Shown: in pieces, positions 41,522 through 50,843 of the stretch | How the letters are laid out: each line of letters begins with the position of its first letter | Position numbering within the stretch: the stretch's first letter is position 1 | DNA from: Terriglobia bacterium | Lineage (GTDB): Bacteria; Acidobacteriota; Terriglobia; Bryobacterales; UBA6623 | DNA length: 64,000 bases | NCBI GenBank assembly: GCA_009841225.1 | Contig: VXMF01000048.1 | Coordinates: 186,001-250,000, forward strand | Direction of reading: 5' to 3' | The notes under the pieces: model-generated | What the model was told of the DNA's origin: nothing | Databases searched by the model: none | What the model saw: the letters and a program-made list of their open reading frames with translations, nothing else | Position numbers and translations under genes: made by a program

Positions 41522-43384
41522 CTATCCGGCGTCGGAGCCTCTTGACGCGAAACGGTCGATCAGGAACATCACCGCTGCCAGGGCCGCCAGCGATAGCCAC
41601 AAGCTGTCGACCAGGGTCACGGGGATCTCAATGCCGGTGAGCAGAGTCTTGGGAATCGCGATCAGTATGCCCGCGATCGCCTCTCCGGCGATCAGTCCGG
41701 AAGCGATCAGCAGGCCGTTGTGCCGCGCTCCCTCGGAGCGCTTCTGGAGGCGCTGTGAGATCAAGCCCCCGAGGAAAATAGGCACCATCAGCGAGAGCGG
41801 CAGGTAGATGCCAACTGCGACGGGCATTACATGCGCGCGAAAGCGGCTGCCGGAGCGCTGCAGGAAGCCGTCGAACAGGACGATGCCGACCGCGATCAGC
41901 GCCCCGATCCAGACCATGTTCCAGGGGATGCTGGAGTCTCCGAACAACCCCTCCGCGATCGATGCGAACAGGGTGGCTTGCGGTGCCAGCAGGGCATTGG
42001 GTTCGCCCGTGCCGATGCCGTATGCCTTGTGCAGCAGCGTCAAGACCGGGGCAATGGTGAAGACGGGCACGAGAATGCCGATCAGCTGGCCTGTCTGCTG
42101 AAGGCGCGGAGTTGCCCCTACCAACTGGCCGGTCTTGAGGTCTTGCGACGTGTCACCGGCGGTTGCGGCGGCGCAGCACACGATGCTGGCCACGCCTAGC
42201 GCGCCTAGAATTCCCGCGCTGCCAGTCATGCCTAGGATCAGCAGAATGACCGAGGAGAACATCAGGGCGCAGATTGTCGTGCCCGAAATGGGATTGTTGG
42301 ACGATCCCACCAAGCCGCAAATGTAGCTTGAAACTGCCACAAAAAAGAGCGAGCTGACGAGCATCACGATCCCTGCAGTCAACGCGACCTGCAGAGAACC
42401 GGTGACGGATTGGTACAGCACGAACGTACCGAGGGCGACCACTGCGAAGCCTGCGCCGACCAAGGAGTTAGGCAGGTCTTGATCGGTGCGTTCGATCGAT
42501 TGGCCGCTTCTTCCAACGCCGCCAAGCAGGTGGCGCACCGCCTTCGCGATTCCGCCGCGGATATTCCACATCGATGCCAGCCCGCCTACGATCATGGCCC
42601 CCACGCCCATGTAGCGAATCTGGCTGCTCCACAGCGCCCACGCCGCGTCCAGGGCGGACTGTTCGGTCAGGGGGTTTAACCAATAGAAGATCGGAATAGC
42701 GAACAGCCAGGCGATCACGCTTCCCGCCAAGGCGGCGATGCCAATCTCGACACCGACGATCACGCCGACTCCCAGTAGCGCGACCGAGACGTCCGTGCCG
42801 CCATAGAGCACGGTGCCCGCCACCCTCCACGCGGCCTCTGCCGTACTGCGAAAGACCGCGACCAAGCCTACGAGCGATTTGAACACCAATCCACCGCCAA
42901 GAGCGGACAGGATCGTGCGCATGGGGCTTCCGCCCGACTCTCCTGCCTCGAGCACTTGGGCGCAGGCCACGCCCTCCGGGTAGATCAGCTCCTTGTCCTC
43001 GACGATCAGGACCCGCCGCAAGGGGACCATGAAGAGCACGCCGAGCAGGCCGCCCAGCAAGCCGATCAGGGAGACCTTCCAAAAGGAAAACTCCAACCAA
43101 ACCCCGGTGATCAGCATGGCGGGCACGGTGAAGATGATCCCCGCTGCTACGGCCTCTCCAGCCGAGGCGATGGTCTGCACGATGTTGTTCTCTCGGATCG
43201 TGCCACGCCTCAGCAGCCCGCGCAGGATGCCCATCGAAACGATAGCCGCCGGTATGCTGCCGGTAACGGTCATCCCCGCATACAGCCCGAGATAGGTGTT
43301 TGCCGCCGTGAGTACCGTGCCGATCAGCAGTCCGATGACGATGGCCCGAATAGTGAGTTCGCGCGCTGGATGGGACGGAAGCAT
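41522..43384 (-). CDS. OPT/YSL family oligopeptide transporter
   Basis: A protein of about 620 residues with about 14-16 membrane helices. NTYLGLYAGMTVTGSIPAAI near the N-terminus is the OPT signature, and later blocks include YPEGVACAQVLEAGE and SYICGLVGSSNNPISG. OPT proteins import oligopeptides or metal-chelate complexes with protons. ATG 43384 is preferred because the preceding stretch to 43426 resembles non-coding sequence. It lies alone in opposite orientation to hpnJ, across the repeat array. Confidence 0.9.
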   Translation of the reverse strand: MLPSHPARELTIRAIVIGLLIGTVLTAANTYLGLYAGMTVTGSIPAAIVSMGILRGLLRRGTIRENNIVQTIASAGEAVAAGIIFTVPAMLITGVWLEFSFWKVSLIGLLGGLLGVLFMVPLRRVLIVEDKELIYPEGVACAQVLEAGESGGSPMRTILSALGGGLVFKSLVGLVAVFRSTAEAAWRVAGTVLYGGTDVSVALLGVGVIVGVEIGIAALAGSVIAWLFAIPIFYWLNPLTEQSALDAAWALWSSQIRYMGVGAMIVGGLASMWNIRGGIAKAVRHLLGGVGRSGQSIERTDQDLPNSLVGAGFAVVALGTFVLYQSVTGSLQVALTAGIVMLVSSLFFVAVSSYICGLVGSSNNPISGTTICALMFSSVILLILGMTGSAGILGALGVASIVCCAAATAGDTSQDLKTGQLVGATPRLQQTGQLIGILVPVFTIAPVLTLLHKAYGIGTGEPNALLAPQATLFASIAEGLFGDSSIPWNMVWIGALIAVGIVLFDGFLQRSGSRFRAHVMPVAVGIYLPLSLMVPIFLGGLISQRLQKRSEGARHNGLLIASGLIAGEAIAGILIAIPKTLLTGIEIPVTLVDSLWLSLAALAAVMFLIDRFASRGSDAG

Positions 43385-43550
43385 CTGTGATCGCAAATAG
43401 CTCGGATAAAGGGCGTACCATATCACAGCGGCCCGCCCGTGCGGTCAGGCCGTGCGTCTCGCGTCAGAAAGTGAAGGGGCCTCTAGGCTGGACTCTGCGC
43501 CCTTGGCTCGGCCCGGGTTAGGCGTGTGGCACTGCTGGCCCGTGGCTAGG

Positions 43551-44432
43551 CTATTCCAATCCGAGAGAGCGCTTTTGGGCGTCCAGCCACTCTTCGTATT
43601 CCCTCTTCAGCGCTTCGTCCGTTGGGCTTGGATACAGTTCGCTCGCCGTGTAACGCCCTGTAGCCAGCTTGCCCTTGGTCCAGATGTCGTGCAGTTCCGT
43701 CAGCTTTGCTTGCTTGACGGCGCTCTCGACAACGTGTGGCGGGACGAACGTTAGCCCTTCGCGGTCACCTACTACCAAGTCACCCGGCATGACAGTGGCC
43801 GTGCCGATCCGTACTGGTACGTTGATGCCCATGAGCATAACGTCTCGGAGCGCCGAGACGTGGAATCCCCGGACATATACCGGGATGTTCAGGGCATGGA
43901 CCCCGTCCAGATCGCGGATTGCTCCGTCAATGACGAAGCCCTGTCCTGTCGCAGCATGTATTGCCGTCGCGAGGTTGTCGCCGGCGAAGGTTCCGCCTTC
44001 AATCTTGCCGAAGAGATCGACGACGAGCACGTCGCCGGGCCGCAGCGCGTCGATCACTCGCTGGTTGCCGTTGCGACCCAGCTTCCGGGCTGCTGCGTCT
44101 TCTTCGATGATCTGGTCCAGATCGGGCCGTACCGGCATGAAGACAGCGGTGACGGCCCGTCCGAGCAGCTTCTTCTCGGGATGGACGATCTGCCAGCCCC
44201 CTGACCACTGGTAGTGATAGCCGGCTCGCCGCAACGGTCCCCAAAGCATCTCGGAGCTCGCGTTGGCCAGCGAATCGATCAGGGTTTGTGGCACCTTCGG
44301 ACGACCGTCGTCGAAGCGTTCGAACGGATTCAAGCGGGTGTACTTGACAAGTTGAGCCTTGTCGAATCCGCCAACCTGAGCAGCGACGGGACCGGCTAGC
44401 GTCAAGGCGAGGAGAATTCGGAGGATTCGCAT
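43551..44432 (-). CDS. Secreted RraA/HMG aldolase-like protein
   Basis: A protein of about 293 residues with a signal peptide (MRILRILLALTLAGPVAAQ). The RraA/dimethylmenaquinone-methyltransferase-like fold spans about 70-280, with GDVLVVDLFGKIEGGTFAGD, IDGAIRDLDGV (the Arg-Asp of the family active site) and PGDLVVGDREGLTFVP. Family members with HMG/CHA aldolase activity need Mg. A signal peptide is unusual for this mostly cytoplasmic family. It diverges from the 2-hydroxyacid dehydrogenase gene; the long frame upstream is antisense to that gene. Confidence 0.8.
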   Translation of the reverse strand: MRILRILLALTLAGPVAAQVGGFDKAQLVKYTRLNPFERFDDGRPKVPQTLIDSLANASSEMLWGPLRRAGYHYQWSGGWQIVHPEKKLLGRAVTAVFMPVRPDLDQIIEEDAAARKLGRNGNQRVIDALRPGDVLVVDLFGKIEGGTFAGDNLATAIHAATGQGFVIDGAIRDLDGVHALNIPVYVRGFHVSALRDVMLMGINVPVRIGTATVMPGDLVVGDREGLTFVPPHVVESAVKQAKLTELHDIWTKGKLATGRYTASELYPSPTDEALKREYEEWLDAQKRSLGLE

Positions 44433-44519
44433 CGCAGTGACTCTAACACGTTGTCTCGCCCAATGGGGGCCGAGAGCGGGCGGAGCAGGGAACTGCCCGT
44501 CGGGCCGGTCGGGCGGCGT

Positions 44520-44554
44520 GACTTGTTTTTTTGCGGAGTACAATTGGCAGTTCT
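44520..44554 (+). promoter_or_regulatory. Promoter with motif GACTTGTTTTTTTG, TACAAT and GTTCT (copy 1)
   Basis: GACTTGTTTTTTTG (44520-44533), GTACAATTG (44538-44546; -10 TACAAT at 44539-44544) and GTTCT (44550-44554). The same three parts occur at 58978-59008. ATG 44559 follows TACAAT by 14 nt, with no ribosome site, so the leader is very short. Confidence 0.5.
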
Positions 44555-44558
44555 GCAA

Positions 44559-45599
44559 ATGAGTGATCTGTTTCGTGTGGGGATCGATCCCGGCTGGAAG
44601 GGTGCCTTTGAGTCTCTCTTGAGTTCGCACGTGCGAGATGTCTTCGATTCGCGGCCTGACATCGAATGGGAGATCATGGCACCTCCCGTCGGTGGCGCCG
44701 CCAGTCCCGAGGTCATCGATCAATACGATGGCTTGGTGATCCTGGGCATGCCCTTTAGCGCGCACAGCTTCGAGGGAGTCAAGCGGTTGGCATGCATCTC
44801 GCGCTGGGGAGTGGGCTTCGACATGATCGACATCGCGGCTGCCGGGGCCGCTGATGTAATGGTTGCGCTGACGCCCGAAGCGATCAAGCGGTCTGTCGCC
44901 GAGTCGCAGATTGCGCTGATCTTCGCGTTGGCGAAGTGCCTGCCTGCTCTGGACAGGCGCACGCGGGCGGGCATCTGGCGCACCGACCTGCCGATTGACG
45001 GCATTGACGTCAAGGGGCGGGCTCTGTCGTCGGTCGGCCTCGGTCGGATCGGTGCGGAAATGTTCAGGATGGCGCGCGGAATCGGATTTGGCCGGCTGTT
45101 GGCCTACGATCCCTATTGCTCGGAGTCCCTTGCGCGCGACGTCGGTGTAGACCTGGTCAGCTTGGAGACCGTCATGTCCGAGGGCGACTTCGTAACTGTG
45201 AACGCGTTTCTGAACGCAGAAACGCGCGGAATGATCGGCGCTGCCGAATTGGCGCTGATGAAGCCGAGCGCGTATTTTGTCAATACCGCCCGCGGGCCCA
45301 TCGTCGACGAATCCGCACTGGTGCAAGTCCTGCGGGACCGGCGCATTGCGGGCGCGGGCCTCGATGTGTTCGAAAAGGAACCGCCGGCCGAAGACAACCC
45401 GCTGCTTGCGATGGACAACGTCATCTTGTCCCCGCACAGCATGGCTTGGACGCAGGAGGGCATGGCTGGGAACAGCCGCGATGCCTGTCGAAACATCGCC
45501 AGCGTGGCTTCGGGCGAAGTGCCGCCGTGCCTGGCAGATCCGGCGGTCGCTAACCAAGAGGGCGTGCAAGCCAAGCTGGCTCGCTGGAGGAAGTCATGA
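44559..45599 (+). CDS. D-2-hydroxyacid dehydrogenase
   Basis: A 346-residue NAD-dependent oxidoreductase of the PGDH/formate-dehydrogenase-like family. SVGLGRIGAEMFRMA is the NAD site. The catalytic triad is Arg in NTARGPIVDES, Glu in DVFEKEP and His in LSPHSMAW. It probably oxidises or reduces a sugar-acid-derived 2-hydroxy acid, since the next gene is an HpaI aldolase whose ATG overlaps its stop (ATGA). The start is placed at ATG 44559 after the promoter; the frame upstream is not protein-like. Confidence 0.9.
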   Translation: MSDLFRVGIDPGWKGAFESLLSSHVRDVFDSRPDIEWEIMAPPVGGAASPEVIDQYDGLVILGMPFSAHSFEGVKRLACISRWGVGFDMIDIAAAGAADVMVALTPEAIKRSVAESQIALIFALAKCLPALDRRTRAGIWRTDLPIDGIDVKGRALSSVGLGRIGAEMFRMARGIGFGRLLAYDPYCSESLARDVGVDLVSLETVMSEGDFVTVNAFLNAETRGMIGAAELALMKPSAYFVNTARGPIVDESALVQVLRDRRIAGAGLDVFEKEPPAEDNPLLAMDNVILSPHSMAWTQEGMAGNSRDACRNIASVASGEVPPCLADPAVANQEGVQAKLARWRKS

Positions 45600-46381
45600 A
45601 GCCTAACCGAGCCCGCCAGGCTGCCTCGCGGCCCGGAAGCTATGCCGTCGGGCACATGGTGATGGAGTTCTGTACTCCAGGCATCGCCAAGATCTGCGAA
45701 GCAGCGGGCTTGGACTTCGTGCTCATCGACATGGAGCACGGCCCGCTCGAGATTCCGCAGGTCGCTAGCATGATCGCGTGGTTCAAGGCCACTGGGATCA
45801 GCCCGTTCGTGCGAGTCCCGGCGTCGGAGTACCACTTCGTGGCACGCGTCATGGATGCGGGGGCGCAGGGCATCATGGCACCCAACGTGCGGACAGCCGA
45901 ACAGGCACGTCTGCTCAACGATGCAATGCGATATGCGCCGGAAGGCAACCGCGGCCTCGGGCTAGGGACTTCGCACAATGACTTCGTGCGGCCGGATTCT
46001 GTCGCCTACATGGCCCAGGCGAACCGCGAGAACCTACTGATCTGCCAGATTGAGAGCACGCAGGCACTGGAGAACCTCGACGAGATCGCAGACGTGGACG
46101 GCGTTGATTGCCTGTGGGTGGGCCACATGGACCTCACGCAATCGATGGGCATTGTCGGCCAGTTTGACCATCCGGACTTTCTTGCGGCGTTGGCGAGCGT
46201 GGCACGAGCCGCGCGCACGCGCGGAAAGTTCGCGGGGATTCAGCCCGGCTCTCTGGAACAGGCAGTGGACTGGCTGGCGATCGGCTACAACCTGATCTCG
46301 TACAGCACGGATATCGGGGTGTACGGGGCGGCGCTCGCCTCGGAGGTCGCCGAGGTGCGCGCGCACGGGCGCTTGGCGTGA
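45596..46381 (+). CDS. HpcH/HpaI family 2-keto-3-deoxy-sugar-acid aldolase
   Basis: A 261-residue class II (metal-dependent) aldolase. The metal-binding Glu/Asp pair is in VLIDMEHGP and in ICQIESTQALENL, with the catalytic His nearby; RVMDAGAQGIMAPNV is the conserved core. It probably splits a 2-keto-3-deoxy acid to pyruvate or similar and an aldehyde. Coupling with the 2-hydroxyacid dehydrogenase supports a sugar-acid degradation operon. Confidence 0.9.
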   Translation: MKPNRARQAASRPGSYAVGHMVMEFCTPGIAKICEAAGLDFVLIDMEHGPLEIPQVASMIAWFKATGISPFVRVPASEYHFVARVMDAGAQGIMAPNVRTAEQARLLNDAMRYAPEGNRGLGLGTSHNDFVRPDSVAYMAQANRENLLICQIESTQALENLDEIADVDGVDCLWVGHMDLTQSMGIVGQFDHPDFLAALASVARAARTRGKFAGIQPGSLEQAVDWLAIGYNLISYSTDIGVYGAALASEVAEVRAHGRLA

Positions 46382-46542
46382 ACAGCCGGTGATGGGCTGG
46401 AGACTGATCAGGGGACCGCAGGGACCCCGACACGCTGAGCCCCGGCCAGAGGGCGGCGGCGCCTAGCTCTACCGGCAAAGCAGCTTCCCATCCCCTGGCT
46501 CGGCGGGGAGTCGGTGGAATAGATCGGCCCGCACTCGCACTG

Positions 46543-46551
46543 TGCCATGAT
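46543..46551 (+). promoter_or_regulatory. Extended -10, leaderless start of the MsbA-like gene
   Basis: TGC then CATGAT (46546-46551), with GTG 46558 exactly 6 nt later. No -35 match is seen. Confidence 0.35.
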
Positions 46552-46557
46552 GAACCC

Positions 46558-48369
46558 GTGGGCGACCTAGCGCGGCTGTTCGGCTACGTCCGCCCCTACT
46601 CCGCGCACATCGCCGTCGCCGTGGTGCTGATGGCGGTGGTGGGGGCCAGCTACGGCCTGTTTGCGCTACTGCTGGAGCCGTTGCTGGATCGGTTCCTGAG
46701 TGCCGAGCCGGTGACTGCGCCCGTCGAGCTGTTCAGAGTGCCGTTCTTCGACGCGGCGATCATGTTGGACGACCTCTTGCCGGCAGGTGTTTCCGGCGCC
46801 TTCGGGGTGTTCTGCTGGGTATTCCTGGCGGTCTCCGTGGCCAAGGGGCTGTGCGACTACACGGCTAGCTGCCTGGTGAACCATGCGGGCTACTCAGCGG
46901 TGCGTGATATCCGAAACGAGATGTACGGCGTTGTGCTGGGCCAGTCGCCGGCCTTCTTCCAGACCAAGCATACCGGGGAGCTGATCTCTTCCCTGGTCAG
47001 CGACATCGAAAGGATCCAGTCTGCCTGCTCGCACTTCCTGGCCGACCTAATGCGGCAGCTCTTCACGACACTCGCGTTGCTCTTTGTCTTGCTACAGCAC
47101 GATCCGATCCTGACGATTGGTTGCCTCGTCGTGCTGCCGCTGGTGTTGCTTCCGGCCTCGCAGATCGGCCGCCGGCTGCGAAAGACTTCCACCAAGACCC
47201 AGGAGCATTTGGCGCAATTGGTCAAGATCATGCAGGAGACGATCTCGGGCAATCGTATCGTCAAGGCGTTCGCCATGGAGGACTCCGAGGTCCGCCGCTT
47301 TCGCGAGCGTGCCGACCAGTGGTTCGCAGCTAGCATGCGGATGGTCAAGCAGCAGGCGATCGTATCTCCCCTGATCGAGGTGCTCGGGGCAGGCATGATC
47401 CTTTGTCTCTTGGTTTATGTGCGTGGCCGGATCTTGGCAGGCGAGCTGACCGCCGGCCAGGTGGTGAGCTTCATCGTTGCCCTCGTGATGCTCCTGCAGC
47501 CCATCAAGCGCCTGATCGGAATCCACAACATCTTCCAGCAAGCTCTTGGGGCCGTGCAGCGGGCCTTTGCCTATATGGATCACCCGCACGACATACGAGA
47601 TGCTCCCGAGGCAAAGCCCTTGCCCCCGATCCGGGAAGCGATCGAGTTTGACAGCGTGCGATTCTCGTACCCCGGCCACCCGGACGAGCCCGCGTTGGAT
47701 GAGGTTAGCCTGACCGTCCGCGCCAGAGACGTCGTGGCCTTGGTCGGACTCAGCGGGGCAGGGAAGACAACCTTGATGAGCCTGTTGCCAAGATTCTTCG
47801 ATCCGACCGCCGGGGCGGTCCGGATCGACGGCAGGGACCTCCGCTCGGTCACGGTGGAGTCTATCCGCAATCAGGTGGCCATCGTCACGCAAGAAACGTT
47901 CCTGTTCGACGACACGATCTTCAACAACATCGCCTACGGGCAAGCGGACATCGACCCGGAAAGCGTCCGCGCCGCAGCCACGGCGGCCTATGCCGCGGAG
48001 TTCATCGAGCAAATGCCCGAGGGCTACGAGACCAAGCTCGGCGAGCGCGGGCATAGACTCAGCGGCGGGCAGCGCCAGAGGATCGCTATCGCGCGGGCGT
48101 TGCTCAAAGACGCTCCGATCCTATTGCTCGACGAGGCCACTTCGCACTTGGACAGCGAGGCCGAGACCCTTGTCCAGCGGGCGCTGTCGAATCTGATTCA
48201 CGGCCGGACTGTCATCGTGAGCGCGCACCGCCTGTCGACCATCCGCTCTGCCGACGAGATTCTCGTGATCGACGGCGGTCGCATCGTCGATCGCGGCACC
48301 CACGGTTCCCTGCTGGAGACATGCGGCCTGTACCGCAGGCTCGTCGAGCTGCAGGCCGTGGGGGCGTAA
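46558..48369 (+). CDS. MsbA-like ABC exporter (fused permease-ATPase)
   Basis: A 603-residue half-transporter. Six membrane helices occupy about 1-320. The nucleotide-binding domain has Walker A GLSGAGKTTL, signature LSGGQRQRIAIARALL, Walker B ILLLDEATSHLD and switch His SAHRLSTI. Members flip lipid A, lipids or drugs; the position before gmk does not decide which. The GTG start gives the normal N-terminus; ATG 46550 in another phase stops at once. Confidence 0.92.
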   Translation: MGDLARLFGYVRPYSAHIAVAVVLMAVVGASYGLFALLLEPLLDRFLSAEPVTAPVELFRVPFFDAAIMLDDLLPAGVSGAFGVFCWVFLAVSVAKGLCDYTASCLVNHAGYSAVRDIRNEMYGVVLGQSPAFFQTKHTGELISSLVSDIERIQSACSHFLADLMRQLFTTLALLFVLLQHDPILTIGCLVVLPLVLLPASQIGRRLRKTSTKTQEHLAQLVKIMQETISGNRIVKAFAMEDSEVRRFRERADQWFAASMRMVKQQAIVSPLIEVLGAGMILCLLVYVRGRILAGELTAGQVVSFIVALVMLLQPIKRLIGIHNIFQQALGAVQRAFAYMDHPHDIRDAPEAKPLPPIREAIEFDSVRFSYPGHPDEPALDEVSLTVRARDVVALVGLSGAGKTTLMSLLPRFFDPTAGAVRIDGRDLRSVTVESIRNQVAIVTQETFLFDDTIFNNIAYGQADIDPESVRAAATAAYAAEFIEQMPEGYETKLGERGHRLSGGQRQRIAIARALLKDAPILLLDEATSHLDSEAETLVQRALSNLIHGRTVIVSAHRLSTIRSADEILVIDGGRIVDRGTHGSLLETCGLYRRLVELQAVGA

Positions 48370-48488
48370 ACCGCGAGTTGGGTGCGACGACTGGCTTCGC
48401 CCGGGCATCGTCTGTTGGAGCATGCCGGCCGGGCTCTGTCGCCGTGCAGACCCGCGTGCGGGCGTGCCTCGGAAATGCGGGAGCGCGC

Positions 48489-48494
48489 TAAACT
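48489..48494 (+). promoter_or_regulatory. -10 box upstream of gmk
   Basis: TAAACT about 80 nt before gmk ATG 48574. No convincing -35 is visible. Confidence 0.3.
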
Positions 48495-48573
48495 AGTTGT
48501 CCGGCTTGGTTTCGCTCGGCGGCTTGCGGACGCCGCCAGACCTCGGGCCGGTTGCACGGCCGCTTCGCTGCCC

Positions 48574-49200
48574 ATGCCAATCGTACTGGTGATCTCAGGC
48601 CCGTCCGGGACAGGCAAGAGCACCTTGGTGAAGCGGCTGATCGCTAGAGAGCGCAATCTGGAGTTTGCCGTTTCGGTCACCTCACGCCCGCCGCGACGCC
48701 AGGAAGTTGCGGGCCGCTCTTACCGTTTCGTGTCTCAGGAACGCTTTCGCAGCATGGCTGAGGAGGGCGCATTCCTTGAATGGGCGGCCGTGTTTGGAAA
48801 CCTGTACGGCACGCCCAAGGCAGCCCTGGAAGAGGCGGCTGCGCGCGGGTGCGACATTTTGCTGGACATTGACGTGCAGGGTGCGGCACAATTAATGGAG
48901 AAGCTACCGGAAGCTGCCACGGTCTTCGTTCTTCCGCCTTCGCGCCGCGCCTTGGAGGAGCGGTTGCGGACGCGGTCCTCGGAAAAGGAACAGGAGATCG
49001 AACGGCGCTTGGGTGAAGCAGCGGGGGAAGTGGGTCGATTTCCGGCCTACCAGTACGTCATCGTCAACGACGATGTCGAATCAACAGTGGAGGCCTTGCG
49101 TACGATTCTTGCTGCCGAGCGTAGCAAGCGCGAGCGCATGGCCGGCCGAATCCAGCCGATCTTGATGGAATTCGGCATTGATCCGGAGGAACCCGAATGA
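48574..49200 (+). CDS. gmk: Guanylate kinase
   Basis: A 208-residue GMP kinase. The P-loop is GPSGTGKST, followed by the GMP-binding VTSRPPRRQEV and YRFVSQERF, and then ILLDIDVQGAAQLM for the nucleotide fold. ATG 48574 gives the standard N-terminus (MPIVLVISG); the frame before it is not protein-like. The stop overlaps the rpoZ start (ATGA). The gmk-rpoZ pair is a widespread arrangement. Confidence 0.96.
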   Translation: MPIVLVISGPSGTGKSTLVKRLIARERNLEFAVSVTSRPPRRQEVAGRSYRFVSQERFRSMAEEGAFLEWAAVFGNLYGTPKAALEEAAARGCDILLDIDVQGAAQLMEKLPEAATVFVLPPSRRALEERLRTRSSEKEQEIERRLGEAAGEVGRFPAYQYVIVNDDVESTVEALRTILAAERSKRERMAGRIQPILMEFGIDPEEPE

Positions 49201-49619
49201 GCGACTCGCATCAGAAACTCTTTGAGGGCTACGAGAAGGGACCCGACCAAAAGTGGACGATCCCGAATGACGATCAGAGCGGCGTATACCGCTTTATCTT
49301 GGCCGCCGCCCGTCGTGCGCGCCAGCTCCAGAGCGGCCAGCGGCCCCTGATCAACACCACCCTGCGCAAGCCCACGAAGATTGCGATGGAAGAAATCCGC
49401 ACTGGCGCCGTGGCCGTGGAGATCGTCCCCGAGGGCCAGCCATGGCCGCCTCAACCTGCTGTCGATAGCGACGACGGCGTGGGCGCCGATGCCCTCGGCC
49501 CCTTGCCCGAGGGCCTGGACGCAGTCCCCGCTGAGCAGGACGCCGACGCGGATGCGTGGTCTGACCCGTTGAAATCGGAAGAAGGCGCCGAGATGCCGGT
49601 CGCCTTCAGGCCCGAGTAG
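49197..49619 (+). CDS. rpoZ: RNA polymerase omega subunit
   Basis: A 140-residue protein. YRFILAAARRARQLQSG and KPTKIAMEEIRTGAV carry the omega fold (about 30-75), which helps assemble beta-prime into RNA polymerase. The C-terminal half (about 80-140) is rich in acidic residues and Pro and is longer than the usual 70-100 residues of omega. It overlaps the gmk stop, a common pairing. Confidence 0.9.
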   Translation: MSDSHQKLFEGYEKGPDQKWTIPNDDQSGVYRFILAAARRARQLQSGQRPLINTTLRKPTKIAMEEIRTGAVAVEIVPEGQPWPPQPAVDSDDGVGADALGPLPEGLDAVPAEQDADADAWSDPLKSEEGAEMPVAFRPE

Positions 49620-49759
49620 TCCAGACATCGACGACTTACGCTTTGTCCGCAGCTGCGATCCGACCGCCCTTGACGGTCCCTTGGCGTGCGGTAGTGCAGT
49701 CGTGCCTCCGGTTCCGAAGGGCAGGCGCCCTTGAAGCGGCCGGATCCGCGAGAGTGTCC

Positions 49760-50833
49760 GTGACGCGAATTCTCGCAGTTGTCAGTAGCCTGCTCTGCGC
49801 AGGGGCTGTCGCCCAAGAGCTGCGCGTCGAAGACTGGGAACCGCGCTCGACACTTGTTGTCGAGCAGCATCCGGTCCCGCGGGCGAAGTTCCCCGCCATC
49901 GATGTACATAGCCACCACGGCGGTTCCACCTCGCCGGCGCGGCTCGATCAGATCGTCGCCGAAATGGACGCGCTCAACTTGGCGGTGCTAGTGAACCTTA
50001 GCGGCGGGCACGGCGACCGGCTCCGCGACACCGTCGGGACGTTCCGTTCGAAGCATGCCAAGCGCTTCGCGGTGTTCGCCAACCCGGACTTCAGCGGCAT
50101 CGGCAGTCCCGGATGGCCCCAGCGTGCGGCACGGCAACTCGAGGAGGATGTTCGGGCTGGCGCGCAAGGGCTGAAGATCTTTAAGAACTTCGGCATGAGC
50201 GTTCGCGACCGCGCGGGCAAGCGAGTGCCGGTCGACGATCCGGCCATGGACCCGTTGTTCCAGGCGTGCGCCCGGCTGAACATCCCAGTGCTCATTCATG
50301 TTGCCGACCCGGCGGAATTCTGGGCGGAACACGACCGCCACAACGAACGCTGGCTGGAGCTGAAGCTACGCCCGCGGCGCAAGCGCACAGCGCCGCCCAG
50401 CTTTCAGGACCTGATCGATGAACGCGACCGCATGCTGGAGCGCCATCCGGATGTCAACTTCATCTTGGCCCACATGGGATGGCATGGCCACGACCTCAAG
50501 CGCTTGGCAGAACTCCTTGACACGCACCCGAACGTGCATGTTGATCTTGCGGCTGTGCTATACGAGTTGGGCCGCATCCCGTTCAGCGGGCCGGAGTTCC
50601 TGAATCGCTACAAGGACCGTGTACTGTTTGGCAAGGACTCCTACGCTCCGGCCGAGTTCCCGTACTATTGGCGCGTGCTGGAAACACGGGACGAGTACTT
50701 CGAGTACTATCGCCGCTACCACGCCCACTGGCGCATGTACGGCCTCGGCCTGCCCGACGAGACGCTGCGACACATCTACTGGAAGAACGCCTTGCGGCTG
50801 ATCCCCGGCATTGACGCGACCTTGTTCGACTAG
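49760..50833 (+). CDS. Amidohydrolase_2-type secreted hydrolase
   Basis: A protein of about 357 residues with a signal peptide (MTRILAVVSSLLCAGAVAQ), then an amidohydrolase/TIM-related domain. FPAIDVHSHHG has the first metal-binding HxH, LLIHVADP and ILAHMGWHG carry later His residues, and GKDSYAP the terminal Asp. It may hydrolyse or decarboxylate a carboxylic acid; the substrate is not clear. GTG 49760 follows GAGAG by 5 nt; GTG 49754 is the alternative. Confidence 0.78.
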   Translation: MTRILAVVSSLLCAGAVAQELRVEDWEPRSTLVVEQHPVPRAKFPAIDVHSHHGGSTSPARLDQIVAEMDALNLAVLVNLSGGHGDRLRDTVGTFRSKHAKRFAVFANPDFSGIGSPGWPQRAARQLEEDVRAGAQGLKIFKNFGMSVRDRAGKRVPVDDPAMDPLFQACARLNIPVLIHVADPAEFWAEHDRHNERWLELKLRPRRKRTAPPSFQDLIDERDRMLERHPDVNFILAHMGWHGHDLKRLAELLDTHPNVHVDLAAVLYELGRIPFSGPEFLNRYKDRVLFGKDSYAPAEFPYYWRVLETRDEYFEYYRRYHAHWRMYGLGLPDETLRHIYWKNALRLIPGIDATLFD

Positions 50834-50843
50834 CGCCGGCGCG

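Noticed and set aside
43551-45569. A 672-codon minus-strand open frame across the dehydrogenase gene
   Set aside because: The 44433-45569 part is antisense to a clear 2-hydroxyacid dehydrogenase and aldolase start, and is Arg/His-rich without domains. Only the RraA-like part is accepted, starting at 44432.
46404-46435. GGGGACC and GGACCCC after the aldolase as a terminator
   Set aside because: The stem has a mismatch and no T-run follows, so it was not scored.
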